A stretch of DNA of 64,000 nucleotides. It comes from Alcanivorax sp. DG881 (GTDB lineage Bacteria > Pseudomonadota > Gammaproteobacteria > Pseudomonadales > Alcanivoracaceae). The notes beneath the pieces were generated by a model. It made no database searches. It was given only the letters and a program-made list of their open reading frames with translations, and was not told the origin of the DNA. The position numbers were made by a program, and so were the translations under genes. Where the stretch lies: positions 909,398-973,397 of the forward strand of contig NZ_DS989915.1 in NCBI RefSeq assembly GCF_000155615.1. The letters are read 5' to 3'. Below, piece by piece: positions 8,048 to 17,390 of the stretch; positions within the stretch are counted from its first letter, which is position 1; every line of letters starts with the position of its first letter.

Positions 8048-8710
8048 ATGCGTGTTCTTGTCGTTGATGATCACCAACTTTTCCTGGATGGCATTCGTCA
8101 TATTCTGGAAAAGCTGGATAAGGAAATACAGATCACCGAAGCCAACAGCGTGGAAAAAGCCATTCAGGCACTGGAGCATCCGCAAGAACTGGATCTGGCC
8201 TTAATCGATCTGTGTATGCCTGGCATGGATGGCATAGCACTGCTGCAAAGCCTGCGGGAGCGGAAACTACGCCTGCCGGTGGTCGTGGTATCCGGTGAAG
8301 ACAATGCCGCCAAGATACGTTCGGCGCTGGAACTGGGGGCGCTGGGCTTTATTCCGAAAAGTTACGGCAGCCAGCAGATGCTGGATGCCTTAAACGGTGT
8401 GCTGGAGGGGGATATCTATTTGCCCGATCACATTGAACAACAGATCAACCGACTCAGCACTCGCCGCCCTCCGCTGGAGGCAGAAGCCAACCTGGCACTG
8501 AAAACCAGTGGCATTACCCGCCGGCAGTACGATGTGCTGCAGTTGATGGCACAGGGTTATTCCAATAAACAAATCGCCAGCACCCTGTTTCTCACCGAGC
8601 ACACCGTGAAATCCCATGTCAGCGCCCTGTTCGTGATACTCGGTGCCAGTAACAGCACCAGCTGCGTACAAAATGCCGTTACCCGGGACATTCTCGCCAA
8701 GTCAGTGTAG
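8048..8710 (+). CDS. NarL/FixJ-type response regulator
   Basis: The product is 220 aa. The receiver domain shows acidic residues in VVDDHQ (about 6-8), the phospho-acceptor Asp in ALIDLCMPGMDG (about 56) and Lys in IPKSYG (about 105). A LuxR-type helix-turn-helix lies at about 155-215 (QYDVLQLMAQGYSNKQIA, then TVKSHV). It would bind DNA when phosphorylated. It converges with the hybrid kinase gene, with only 4 bp between the two stops, so the two are a likely pair although they are not co-transcribed. Target genes are unknown. Confidence 0.88.
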   Translation: MRVLVVDDHQLFLDGIRHILEKLDKEIQITEANSVEKAIQALEHPQELDLALIDLCMPGMDGIALLQSLRERKLRLPVVVVSGEDNAAKIRSALELGALGFIPKSYGSQQMLDALNGVLEGDIYLPDHIEQQINRLSTRRPPLEAEANLALKTSGITRRQYDVLQLMAQGYSNKQIASTLFLTEHTVKSHVSALFVILGASNSTSCVQNAVTRDILAKSV

Positions 8711-8714
8711 GGCT

Positions 8715-10490
8715 TTACTTTCCTTTCTCCGGCAAGGCGTTGTGGATCATCATGCGCAGCTGAGCCGGTCGTAACGGTTTTTGCAAAACCTCATAGTCAC
8801 TGGCCGCCGCCATGGTTAGCACCTCCGCATCGGTATCGCCGGTAATCAGCACCCCCGCCAATGGATAACCGCATTGCTCACGGAGCTGATTGATCGCCGT
8901 AATACCGGAATTACCGTGACGAAGACGCAAATCAGACAGCACCAGTTCAGCCTTGAAATCGTCTTTTGATAACGCTTCCAGGGCCTCGCCCAAATCCGCC
9001 GCCACTCGCACATCGCACTGCCATTTGCCCAACAGGGTTTCCATGGCATCCAGGATCTCCACATCATCATCAATCACCAGAATACGGCGACCGGACAAAT
9101 CCCAGCTGTGCATCAGAGGGACGCCCACGCGTTCCTGTGCGGCGAGGCTGGCGCTACCCCGGGGAATGGATAAGCTGAATACACTGCCCCGGCCCGGCAC
9201 CGAACGCAGGGTCAACGGGTGCTCTAGCAGGTCACTGATCCGGCGAACCAGCGCCAACCCCAGTCCCAGCCCCTGATTACGATCACGTCCGGCATTATCG
9301 AGTTGATGAAACTCCTGGAAAATCATGTCCTGGTCATGCACATCGATCCCCCCGCCGGTATCCCATACCTGAACCAGTAACTTGCCTGAGCGGTTGCGCA
9401 GGCTAAGCAATACACCCCCGGCTTGCGTATAACGCACAGCATTACTGATCAGGTTGCGCAGAATGCGCGCTAACAACACTCGATCCGTCATTACCGTTTG
9501 CGGATGAGCGTGCACAACCAGCTTCAATGCCTTCTCTTGCGCCGCAGGCTGGAACTCAGCGGCAAGTTCGATAAGCAGAGCGCCAATATCAAAATGAGAG
9601 ATATCCGGCTCCACCACTCGAGCATCCAGCCGGGACACATCCAGCAGCGCATCGAACAGCTTACGCAGTGCATCCACTGAAAGCAGAACCCGGGGAAAGA
9701 TACGCGCCCTTTCCTGATCGCTCTTCGCTTCATGGAGCACATCAACGAATAACGACAACGCGTGCAGTGGTTGACGCAAATCATGGCTGGCAGCGGCAAG
9801 AAAACGGGACTTGGCCTGGGTCGCTTGCTCCGCCTCTTCTGTTTTTCTTGCCAGCGCCGCAGACAGGTCATCACTTTCGAAGCGCAATCGAATCTGTTCT
9901 CGAAAAGAGCGGTTAAGCATGCGCGCAAACCGGGCACCGGCCAGAAAGACCCAGACCATCATCAGCGCCAACACCCAATAAAACGGTTCATTCTGGCCAA
10001 TAAACACCAGAGTCAACGCCAGAAAAATCGGCCCGGCATAAACGTGATACAGGGGCAGGCTGTAATGCGCCGGAATAATATTGCCAATGCTCAACACCAG
10101 CGCAATCGTCACCAGAAAAATCTGCAGGGCGGGCGTATCCACCTGATAGAACCCATATATGGCGACGCCCCAGACCGTGCCCAGATAAAAGCGGCTGATG
10201 AGCAATATTCTTTGCCAATCGCGCAAGCGGGCATCGTCACAGCCCTCGTTACGAAAGCGTTGTCCGGTGTATTCATGAAAAAGGATGCCCGCCAGCATCA
10301 TCGTCACCCATAACACCAGCCAGAATAGAGGCACCGCGTTGTAGTGCACTATCGCCACCGGCAACACCACCGCCAGCCTGGACCAGGTCAAACGGCGTGA
10401 GAGGCCGAGCAACTGACGTAGCGCTTCGGCAGTGATACGGGTTTCCAGCCGCGCGTTTTTCTGCAGCGGGTCCGATTCAGGTGTATTCAT
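8715..10490 (-). CDS. Membrane hybrid sensor histidine kinase
   Basis: The product is 591 aa. The N-terminal third holds about five or six hydrophobic segments (residues 35-185) with little periplasmic loop, so it probably senses a membrane or intracellular signal. A HisKA domain carries SHDLRQPLHAL (His at about 237), followed by an HATPase domain with NLISNAVRYT and DTGGGID (about 345-390) and a C-terminal receiver (VIDDDVEIL, then LSDLRLRHGN, about 460-580). The HDLRQPL form is typical of kinases that pair with LuxR-type regulators such as the one encoded convergently at 8048. The signal is unknown. Confidence 0.88.
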   Translation of the reverse strand: MNTPESDPLQKNARLETRITAEALRQLLGLSRRLTWSRLAVVLPVAIVHYNAVPLFWLVLWVTMMLAGILFHEYTGQRFRNEGCDDARLRDWQRILLISRFYLGTVWGVAIYGFYQVDTPALQIFLVTIALVLSIGNIIPAHYSLPLYHVYAGPIFLALTLVFIGQNEPFYWVLALMMVWVFLAGARFARMLNRSFREQIRLRFESDDLSAALARKTEEAEQATQAKSRFLAAASHDLRQPLHALSLFVDVLHEAKSDQERARIFPRVLLSVDALRKLFDALLDVSRLDARVVEPDISHFDIGALLIELAAEFQPAAQEKALKLVVHAHPQTVMTDRVLLARILRNLISNAVRYTQAGGVLLSLRNRSGKLLVQVWDTGGGIDVHDQDMIFQEFHQLDNAGRDRNQGLGLGLALVRRISDLLEHPLTLRSVPGRGSVFSLSIPRGSASLAAQERVGVPLMHSWDLSGRRILVIDDDVEILDAMETLLGKWQCDVRVAADLGEALEALSKDDFKAELVLSDLRLRHGNSGITAINQLREQCGYPLAGVLITGDTDAEVLTMAAASDYEVLQKPLRPAQLRMMIHNALPEKGK

Positions 10491-10663
10491 GCTTGTCCCT
10501 TTTAACGGCTTACTGAAAAGCCTGCCAATCAGGGGCTAATCTACCGTGGTCGTTGAGATGATGCGAATAACAGCATGAATCAAAGGCAAGAGCCTGCCAG
10601 CATGGAACCGGTCAGCGAGGACGACGAAGGGAATGAATAAAGGGAGGGAGACCTGAATACAGA

Positions 10664-10692
10664 GCCACCGCCCCCTTTTAGGGAACGGTGGC
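10664..10692 (-). terminator. Possible terminator hairpin after the ABC/synthetase operon
   Basis: GCCACCG...CGGTGGC encloses CCC/GGG pairs and a TTTTA loop, 22 bp past the stop of the binding-protein gene. There is no T-tract, so intrinsic termination is uncertain. Confidence 0.35.
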
Positions 10693-10713
10693 CTTGGCGA
10701 CTCAGGAGCAGGG

Positions 10714-11910
10714 TTATTCCATTTCGGCAACAGGCCGCCAGATACCATCCTGAACCTGAGACAGAATAATCCCGCTACCCGCGCGGTGATTAGTCTCGCT
10801 CATCTCCGTCTCCACGCCGGTTACCTTGTCACTGAATTTCAGTGATTCCAGCGCATCCAGGAAAGATTCCGTGGTCAGGTCCGGGCCGGCTTCGCGCAGG
10901 GCGTTGATGATGAGCATGGCACCAACACGACCGAGTACGGCGCCACCACTGGGCAGTTCACCATATTGCTCCTTGTAGGCTTTGCCCCACTCCTCAGCTT
11001 CCGGCACATGGGTCATGCGGCTGACGATGTCCTCCCAGGAAGCAACACCGTACAACCCTTCGGTAACACCACCCGGTGCCGCCGCAACGGCAGAGTGGAA
11101 GCCCGCCTGGGATACGATGAACTTGGCATCATCCCAACCCATCTGTTTGGCTGTCGCGACGACGGTGATAATGGGGCGCACAGGCAGGGCTACCGCCACC
11201 AGTTCGCAGTTGGCATCGCGCAGGCGCGCCAGCGTACCGCTGAAATCACTTTCATCCGGGCGATGAGATGAGCTCTCAGCCAGAGTCAGTGCATCGTTGG
11301 CGTCTGCTGCATCGTTAACCGCCTGATTCACCTCTTCACCGAAGTCAGAGGGAATATACATCACACAAATTTTCTCAATGCCCTCGTCTTCCACCAACCG
11401 GTTCACGCCCTGCAATACGCCCTCGTAGTAGCTGGGGCCGAGCACGTAGCGGTAGCGGAAGTCCCCTTCTTCTTCCATCTGCCGGGAAAGCGATAACGGC
11501 AGGACGCTGGGAACCTTGTTGCGATCCATGATCGGAAACGCCGCCAGGTTATGGGGCGTCCCCAGACTCATCAGCATGGCAAAGACTTCATCGCGGCTAA
11601 CCAGCTTGTTCACCGCTTGCGTTGCCTTGGGAACCTGATAGGCATGGTCTTCGACGATATAACGAATCTTGCGGCCATGAATGCCGCCCTGTTCGTTCAC
11701 TTCTTCGAACATGTCGTTGGCCACTTGCACGGCCGGTGAAGAAAACGCTGCGAATACCCCGGACAGGTCGTGCATGCCGCCAATTCTGATTTCAGTGTCG
11801 GTCACGCCACGCACCGATTCGGCTGCGGCTTTGTCGTCTTCCTTGTTATTGTTGTCACTGCAGCCCACCAGGGCCATGGCGGTTACAGCCGCCAGACAGA
11901 GCTTCTTCAT
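10714..11910 (-). CDS. Periplasmic binding lipoprotein of a branched-chain-type (HAAT) ABC importer
   Basis: The product is 398 aa. The ATG at 11910 with AGGAGAG upstream is preferred over the longer frame from 11949. A lipobox LVGC (Cys about residue 17) anchors it to the membrane. The body has the Leu/Ile/Val-binding fold: TEIRIGGMHDLSGVFA near residue 50, then a type I periplasmic-binding core (DEVFAMLMSLGTP, FIVSQAGFH). It is the last gene of a six-gene leftward operon, 22 bp after the acyl-CoA synthetase gene. Because of that neighbour, the ligand is more likely a carboxylic or fatty acid, or another hydrophobic acid, than an amino acid; this is inference. Confidence 0.85.
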   Translation of the reverse strand: MKKLCLAAVTAMALVGCSDNNNKEDDKAAAESVRGVTDTEIRIGGMHDLSGVFAAFSSPAVQVANDMFEEVNEQGGIHGRKIRYIVEDHAYQVPKATQAVNKLVSRDEVFAMLMSLGTPHNLAAFPIMDRNKVPSVLPLSLSRQMEEEGDFRYRYVLGPSYYEGVLQGVNRLVEDEGIEKICVMYIPSDFGEEVNQAVNDAADANDALTLAESSSHRPDESDFSGTLARLRDANCELVAVALPVRPIITVVATAKQMGWDDAKFIVSQAGFHSAVAAAPGGVTEGLYGVASWEDIVSRMTHVPEAEEWGKAYKEQYGELPSGGAVLGRVGAMLIINALREAGPDLTTESFLDALESLKFSDKVTGVETEMSETNHRAGSGIILSQVQDGIWRPVAEME

Positions 11911-11932
11911 GATGCACTCTCCTCTCGTACCA

Positions 11933-13747
11933 TCAGTACATGGAATCAATCAGGTGCTTGTGTTTTTTCTCCACGAAGGAACGCTTCAGCTTCATGGTTG
12001 CGGTCAGCTCCTCATCCTCAGCGGTGAGCAGCACATCGATCAGGCGGAAATACTTGATCTGTTCCACCTGGGCGAATTGTTTATTCACGTCCTGAATAAC
12101 ACTGTCGATGAGGTCCAGCACTTCTTTGGCTCGACACAGTGACGCAAAATTGGAAAACGGTACCTGGCGATCCTGGGCGTATTTCTCCACGTTCTCCTGA
12201 TCAATCATGATCAGGCAAGTGAGATACTTGCGCTTGTCGCCAATCACCACGGCATCAGAAATATAGGGCGAGAACTTCATCCGGCTTTCAATTTCTGCCG
12301 GCGTAATGTTCTTGCCCCCTGCGGTGATAATGATGTCCTTGAGGCGACCGGTAATGGTGAGCATGCCGTCTTCCAGGCGCCCCACATCGCCGGTATGCAG
12401 CCAGCCATCGCGGATGTCTTCGGCGGTTTTTTCGGGTTTCCGCCAGTAACCGGCAAAGACGTGATCACCACGCACCAGCACTTCACCGTTGTCGGCAATG
12501 CGCACCTCGGTTCCGGGGAGCGCTTCACCCACAGTGCCCACCTTCTCGCGTTTGGCACTGTTCAGCGAGGCCACACCGGTGGTCTCGGTCATGCCGTAGC
12601 CTTCGAACAAAGGCACCCCCAGTGACTGGAACCAGCGGATCTGTTCCGGGGCGATGGGCGCCGCGCCGGTGGTGCCACGACGCAGGCGGTTCATGCCGAT
12701 CAGGTCACGAACATTGCGCAGCACCAGCAGGTTCCAGAACTGGTATTGCAGGGCCGACAGCGGATTGCGCTTGCCATCGCAATGCCAGGCTTCGCCGGCA
12801 GCCACCGCACGATCGAAACACCAGCGACCGAACCCGGTGGCTTCGTCACGCAGGGTCATCATGGAACTGTAGACCTTTTCCCACAGGCGCGGCACCGCCG
12901 CAAAGGTATGGGGAGACACTTCACGCAGGTTTTCAAAGACGGTTTCCGGGCTTTCTGCAAAATTCACCGTGCAGCCCTTGTAGATGGGCAGCTCCACGGA
13001 CACCAGCCGTTCCAGAATATGGCACAGGGGCAGGAAACACAGCTGATCATCGTCTTCATGGGCATCGAGTACCTGCTCGCCGGCGGCCAGCTGGAACAAC
13101 ACATTGCGATGACTGATCATGGCCCCCTTGGGCGCCCCGGTGGTACCGGAAGTGTAGATCAGCATGCGGATGTCATCGGGTTGGCTCTGGGCAATGCAGG
13201 TGCTGAACTGCTCTTCTGCATCCGGGATCTGTTCACCCAGTGCGTAAAGTTCATCCAGGAACATGACCATGGGATCGTCAAAATCCCGCAACCCTTTGCG
13301 GTCATAAACAATGACTTTTTTCAGGGTCGGCACCTGATCACGCACGGTCAGGTACTTGTCCAGCTGTTCATCGTTCTCCACAAACAGGAAGGCCGATTCA
13401 CTGTCGTTGATCAGGTAGGCCAGCTGCTCGGGGCTGTCGGTGGTGTAGACGCCGTTACTGATACCACCCGCACCGGCAATACCCAGATCGCAGTACAGCC
13501 ATTCCTTGTTGTCTTCGCTGAGAATGGATACTGGCTGACCACGCTCCAGCCCCAGGGACAAGAGCGCAACGCCAATGGCGCGGGCCTTTTCGTAATAATC
13601 CAGCCAACTATGGCTTTGCCAGATGCCCAGATCCTTTTCACGGTGAGCAATATTACTGCCCCGCTCCAGGCATTGCTTTCGCCAGAGTTTGACCACGGTA
13701 TCGCAACCGTGGAGCTGAGTGGGTGTGGTGTTATTTTTAGTCATCAT
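11933..13747 (-). CDS. Long-chain fatty-acyl-CoA synthetase (AMP-forming)
   Basis: The product is 604 aa. It starts at ATG 13747, overlapping the upstream ABC ATPase stop in a TGATG, which implies translational coupling. Adenylate-forming signatures are present: YTSGTTGAPKGAM (about residue 198), GYGMTETTG (about 380) and LHTGDVGR (about 465), with a catalytic Lys region in MKLKRSFVEKKHKHLI near the C-terminus. It belongs to the FAA1/FACL long-chain group, with a Q-L-A-Y-L-I-N-D style N-terminal domain. It would convert an imported acid to its CoA thioester with ATP. Its position inside an importer operon suggests vectorial uptake and activation. Confidence 0.88.
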   Translation of the reverse strand: MMTKNNTTPTQLHGCDTVVKLWRKQCLERGSNIAHREKDLGIWQSHSWLDYYEKARAIGVALLSLGLERGQPVSILSEDNKEWLYCDLGIAGAGGISNGVYTTDSPEQLAYLINDSESAFLFVENDEQLDKYLTVRDQVPTLKKVIVYDRKGLRDFDDPMVMFLDELYALGEQIPDAEEQFSTCIAQSQPDDIRMLIYTSGTTGAPKGAMISHRNVLFQLAAGEQVLDAHEDDDQLCFLPLCHILERLVSVELPIYKGCTVNFAESPETVFENLREVSPHTFAAVPRLWEKVYSSMMTLRDEATGFGRWCFDRAVAAGEAWHCDGKRNPLSALQYQFWNLLVLRNVRDLIGMNRLRRGTTGAAPIAPEQIRWFQSLGVPLFEGYGMTETTGVASLNSAKREKVGTVGEALPGTEVRIADNGEVLVRGDHVFAGYWRKPEKTAEDIRDGWLHTGDVGRLEDGMLTITGRLKDIIITAGGKNITPAEIESRMKFSPYISDAVVIGDKRKYLTCLIMIDQENVEKYAQDRQVPFSNFASLCRAKEVLDLIDSVIQDVNKQFAQVEQIKYFRLIDVLLTAEDEELTATMKLKRSFVEKKHKHLIDSMY

Positions 13748-14547
13748 CAGCGCCAGGTCTTCTTTCGTTTCCAGCGTTTTTCCGGTCGGTCATCCCCCGC
13801 CGACTGGCCCAGATAAAATTCGCGAATATCATCGCTGGCGAGTAGATCGTCGGCACTGCCATCCATGACAATGCGCCCGGTTTCCAGTACGTAGCCGTGG
13901 TCTGCCGTATTCAGTGCCACCTGGGCATTCTGCTCTACCAGCAATAACGTTACGCCCTGCTCTTTGTTGAGCCGGCGGATAATCTCGAAGATTTCCTGCA
14001 CCAGCAGTGGCGACAGGCCCAGCGAAGGCTCATCCAGCAGCATCAATGAAGGGCGCGACATCAGCCCACGGCCAATGGCCAGCATTTGCTGCTGGCCGCC
14101 GGACAAGGTGCCTGCCGCCTGACTACGGCGCTCCTTGAGGATAGGAAAATAGTCATAAACCATTTCGATATCCTGGCGGACTGCGGCCTTGTCACGGCGA
14201 ATATAGGCGCCCATGACCAGGTTTTCTTCCACGCTCAGGAACGGGAAAACCTCTCGCCCTTCTGGCACATGGGCAATGCCTTTGCGTACCAGTTTGTCCG
14301 GTTCGCTGCCGTCGATGGTCTCGCCAGCCAGGGTGACGCTGCCTTTGCGCGGTGCCAACGCACCGGAAATGGTCTTCATCAGGGTAGTCTTGCCGGCACC
14401 GTTGGCACCCAGAATGGTGACCACCGAGCCTTCATGGACATCGATGGATACCCCGCGTAGGGCCATCACCGGGCCATAAAACGCTTCCAGGTTCTTCACC
14501 TGCAACAGGGGCTGGGCGCTCAGGGTTTTCTCTGCCGCGTCACTCAT
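13747..14547 (-). CDS. livF: ABC importer ATPase, LivF type
   Basis: The product is 266 aa, slightly longer than usual LivF because of about 15 extra N-terminal residues and a basic tail KRWKRKKTWR. Walker A GANGAGKT (about residue 47), signature LSGGQQQM (about 150) and Walker B LMLLDEPSLGL (about 170) are intact. The start overlaps the LivG stop by 4 bp. It would energise the importer together with LivG. Confidence 0.9.
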   Translation of the reverse strand: MSDAAEKTLSAQPLLQVKNLEAFYGPVMALRGVSIDVHEGSVVTILGANGAGKTTLMKTISGALAPRKGSVTLAGETIDGSEPDKLVRKGIAHVPEGREVFPFLSVEENLVMGAYIRRDKAAVRQDIEMVYDYFPILKERRSQAAGTLSGGQQQMLAIGRGLMSRPSLMLLDEPSLGLSPLLVQEIFEIIRRLNKEQGVTLLLVEQNAQVALNTADHGYVLETGRIVMDGSADDLLASDDIREFYLGQSAGDDRPEKRWKRKKTWR

Positions 14548-15314
14548 GATGTGGCCTCCGTACCCAGATAAGCTTCAATCACTTTCGGATTCGCCTGCAC
14601 TTCGGCAGCGGTCCCCATGGCTAGCGGGTGGCCTTCTGCCACCGCCAGCACCCGGTCGGAGACACGCGACACCAGGCTCATATCGTGCTCCACCATCAGT
14701 ACGGTAAGCCCCAGATCTTTCTGCATGTCCTCGATCCACCAGGCCATGTTCTGGGTTTCTTCCACACTAAGGCCGGAAGCCGGTTCATCCAGCAGAATCA
14801 GCTTCGGTTCACTGGCCAGTGCACGGGCGATTTCCACCACCTTGCGCACGCCGTAAGGCAAGCCTGCGATTAATTTGTCCCGGTACGGCGCCAGATCCAG
14901 AAAGTCGATGACCTCTTCCACCAACAGACGCTGTTCACGCTCACTGCGTCGCACCTTGGGCAAAAACAACAATTCCTCGAACCAGCGGGTTTGTCGGCGG
15001 CAGTGCCGGCCGATCAACAGGTTCTGCAAGACCGAGGAGTGATCGAACAACTCGATATTCTGGAAGGTGCGGGCGATCCCCAGCCCGGCCACGTCGTGGG
15101 CAGGCAAGCCAGTGATATCCTGGCCATCGAAGATGATCTGCCCCGCACTCGGTTCATAAAGACGGCTAATCAGATTGAAGATGGTGGATTTTCCGGCCCC
15201 ATTGGGCCCCACCAGAGTAAAGACTTCGCCGGCCTTCACCTCGAAGCTCACCCCGTCCACCGCTTTAACACCCCCGAAGGAGATGGAAAGATCCTTGACC
15301 TGTAACAGACTCAT
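14544..15314 (-). CDS. livG: ABC importer ATPase, LivG type
   Basis: The product is 256 aa. Walker A GPNGAGKST is near residue 36 and Walker B LILLDEPASGL near 165. The signature region reads LPYGVRKVVEIARAL, the degenerate form normal for LivG. The insert after Walker A (HCRRQTRWFEELLFLP) is family-typical. The start overlaps the LivM stop by 4 bp, so the ATPase and permease genes are translated as a unit. Confidence 0.9.
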   Translation of the reverse strand: MSLLQVKDLSISFGGVKAVDGVSFEVKAGEVFTLVGPNGAGKSTIFNLISRLYEPSAGQIIFDGQDITGLPAHDVAGLGIARTFQNIELFDHSSVLQNLLIGRHCRRQTRWFEELLFLPKVRRSEREQRLLVEEVIDFLDLAPYRDKLIAGLPYGVRKVVEIARALASEPKLILLDEPASGLSVEETQNMAWWIEDMQKDLGLTVLMVEHDMSLVSRVSDRVLAVAEGHPLAMGTAAEVQANPKVIEAYLGTEATS

Positions 15315-16408
15315 CGTTGGCGCTCCGTTTTCAGGTAAGTTCGGGTGCGTCGGAACATGCCTTTGCGATACAAGGGAAACAGTTGCAGCCAGGTACGCAC
15401 CTTGAACCAGACGCCATAGAGTCCGCGGGGTTCGTAAATCACCATGAGCAGAATCAACAGCGCGAACAGGGCCGTATCGAGGCCGGGGTAGGCGGCGATC
15501 TGTATACCGGCGGTGTTATCCAGGTAATCACTGGCAATGGCGATAACCTGTGGCAACAGCACCACCACGATGGCACCGAAGAAAGCCCCGTGTACTGAAC
15601 CCAGCCCGCCAATCACCACCTGCAACAGCAGCGTGATGGAAATCAGCACCAGGAAGCTTTCATAGTTCACCGCCTGGGCCAGATGAGCGTAGAGCGCACC
15701 CGCCAGCCCGGTAATGGCACAGGACAAGCTGAACGCCAGCGTTTTCGCGCGGGCCACATTGACGCCAAGTGCGCGGGCAGAGACCTCGCTGTCACGTACC
15801 GCCAGAAAGGATCGGCCCGAGGCGCTACGCAGCAGGTTCAGGTAGCCCAGCGTCACCAGCACCAGCACTCCCAGACAGAGATAATAAAAAGCCTCTGGCG
15901 TGGCGTAGCGATCGATCTCCATGCCAAACAGGCTGATTGGCGGAGCAAACACCCCGGCGACCCCGCCGGTCACCGGCTCGGCCATGATCGACACATCTTC
16001 CACGATGATGCTCAACGCCAGGGTGGCGATGCCCAGATAGATGCCGCTCATGCGCAGTATCGGCCGGGCAATGACGGCGCCTGCCACCCCGGAGGTCACC
16101 GCACTGGCCAGCAGCGCAGGCAGGAAATGCCAGCCTCGCTGCATCAGCGCCAGATTGGTAAAGGCACCGATCGCCATAAACGCGGCATGGCCAAGGCTCA
16201 CCTGCCCGGTGTGGCCACTGATCAGCATCAGCCCCAACCCGGCCAGCGACCAGACCAGAACGGCGGTGAGCTCCCCCAGGTAGTAATTGCCGAGCACCCA
16301 GGGCGCCGCCAGCAACAACGCTGCCAGTATCGCGTACTGGGCCATGTGCCAGCGGCCTTCAAACAGATTGATATCGTCGTCGTAACGGCTTTTAAAACGG
16401 TTGCTCAT
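15311..16408 (-). CDS. livM: ABC importer permease, LivM type
   Basis: The product is 365 aa with about nine or ten hydrophobic segments and the LivM landmark GLGLMLISGHTGQVSLGHAA near residue 57. The EAA-like loop region (RDSEVSARALGVNVARAK, about 205-222) contacts the ATPases. It is separated from livH by 3 bp. The hydrophilic N-terminal 15 residues and the basic C-terminal tail are cytoplasmic. Confidence 0.88.
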   Translation of the reverse strand: MSNRFKSRYDDDINLFEGRWHMAQYAILAALLLAAPWVLGNYYLGELTAVLVWSLAGLGLMLISGHTGQVSLGHAAFMAIGAFTNLALMQRGWHFLPALLASAVTSGVAGAVIARPILRMSGIYLGIATLALSIIVEDVSIMAEPVTGGVAGVFAPPISLFGMEIDRYATPEAFYYLCLGVLVLVTLGYLNLLRSASGRSFLAVRDSEVSARALGVNVARAKTLAFSLSCAITGLAGALYAHLAQAVNYESFLVLISITLLLQVVIGGLGSVHGAFFGAIVVVLLPQVIAIASDYLDNTAGIQIAAYPGLDTALFALLILLMVIYEPRGLYGVWFKVRTWLQLFPLYRKGMFRRTRTYLKTERQR

Positions 16409-16411
16409 GGC

Positions 16412-17290
16412 CTACACCTTCTTCTGGCTGATCTGTGCAAACAGGCCACCGGGGCGCAGGATCAGCACCAGCAGCATCAGCACATAAGGAGCAATCTGAC
16501 CGACGCCAGAAGGCAAGTAACGGCCCGCGAACGGTTCCACGATGCCTACCAGCAACCCGCCCAGTAACGCACCGGGCAATGACCCCAGGCCACCGATTAC
16601 CGCAGCGGCAAACGCCTTGATGCCAAACAGCAGCCCCACCGACGGCTCAACCGCCCCCTTGGCGGCGAACATGACCCCGGCAATGGCGGCCACCACCCCG
16701 GACAGCGCCCAGACGATGGCGTTGATCCGCTTCACCGGAATGCCCATGTAGTAAGCAGCCATCTGGTTCTGGCTGCTGGCCTGCATGGCCACACCAAGGC
16801 GGGTGCGGGCAAAGAAGAAATAGAGAATGGACGTGAGGGCCACGGTGGTGGTGATAATCAACGCATCCACCACCGGAATAATCAGTTCACCGAATTCCCA
16901 CACCTTGCCGACAAAGGGCGTTTGCAGGGAGGCGGGATCATGCCCCCAGATCACACCGGCGGCGAAACGCAGCAGAAAACCCAGAGCGATGGTGAGAATC
17001 ACCATGGCGAACTGCGGCTGACCAAAAATGGCGCGCAATACCAGGCGATCCAACAGGTAACCAAAGATCCCTAGAATCAGGGCGGCCAGAGTAATGCCTA
17101 TCAGGAATGGCAGGTCGGCATACTCGGCATTGATGAAGGTAATGCCCAGAAAGGCCCCCAGCATCATCATGTCACCCTGCGCAAAGTTGACCGCTTCTGA
17201 CGCTTTGTAGATCAGCACAAAGCCCAGTGCCAGCAACCCGTAGATGCAGCCGTTAGCGACCCCGCTGACCAGCAGCTGGAGTATATCCAT
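16412..17290 (-). CDS. livH: ABC importer permease, LivH type; first gene of the operon
   Basis: The product is 292 aa with about eight hydrophobic segments. Family landmarks are GCIYGLLALGFVLIYK at the N-terminus and AVNFAQGDMMMLGAF near residue 33. The ATG at 17290 is preceded by GAGAGGGACC. This is the promoter-proximal gene of livH-livM-livG-livF-acyl-CoA synthetase-binding protein, so all six are probably made from the region at 17291-17400. Confidence 0.88.
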   Translation of the reverse strand: MDILQLLVSGVANGCIYGLLALGFVLIYKASEAVNFAQGDMMMLGAFLGITFINAEYADLPFLIGITLAALILGIFGYLLDRLVLRAIFGQPQFAMVILTIALGFLLRFAAGVIWGHDPASLQTPFVGKVWEFGELIIPVVDALIITTTVALTSILYFFFARTRLGVAMQASSQNQMAAYYMGIPVKRINAIVWALSGVVAAIAGVMFAAKGAVEPSVGLLFGIKAFAAAVIGGLGSLPGALLGGLLVGIVEPFAGRYLPSGVGQIAPYVLMLLVLILRPGGLFAQISQKKV

Positions 17291-17360
17291 GGTCCCTCTC
17301 TCCCGGGGGGTTTATTGTTCTGGTGTATTTTTATTCAGCTCTTTCGAGACTATCTGAAGC

Positions 17361-17390
17361 TTTACATTCTCTCCAGTATGTAAAATGTAA
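17361..17390. promoter_or_regulatory. Inverted repeat upstream of the importer/synthetase operon
   Basis: TTTACAT (17361-17367) and ATGTAAA (17378-17384) form a 7-10-7 inverted repeat, followed by a further ATGTAA at 17385-17390. It lies about 70-100 bp before the livH start, a normal place for an operator. No regulator gene adjoins it. The binding protein is unknown. Confidence 0.45.

Noticed and set aside
15683..16567. 294-codon open frame antisense to the LivM and LivH permease genes
   Set aside because: Gln/His/Arg-rich shadow of two clear membrane permease genes.
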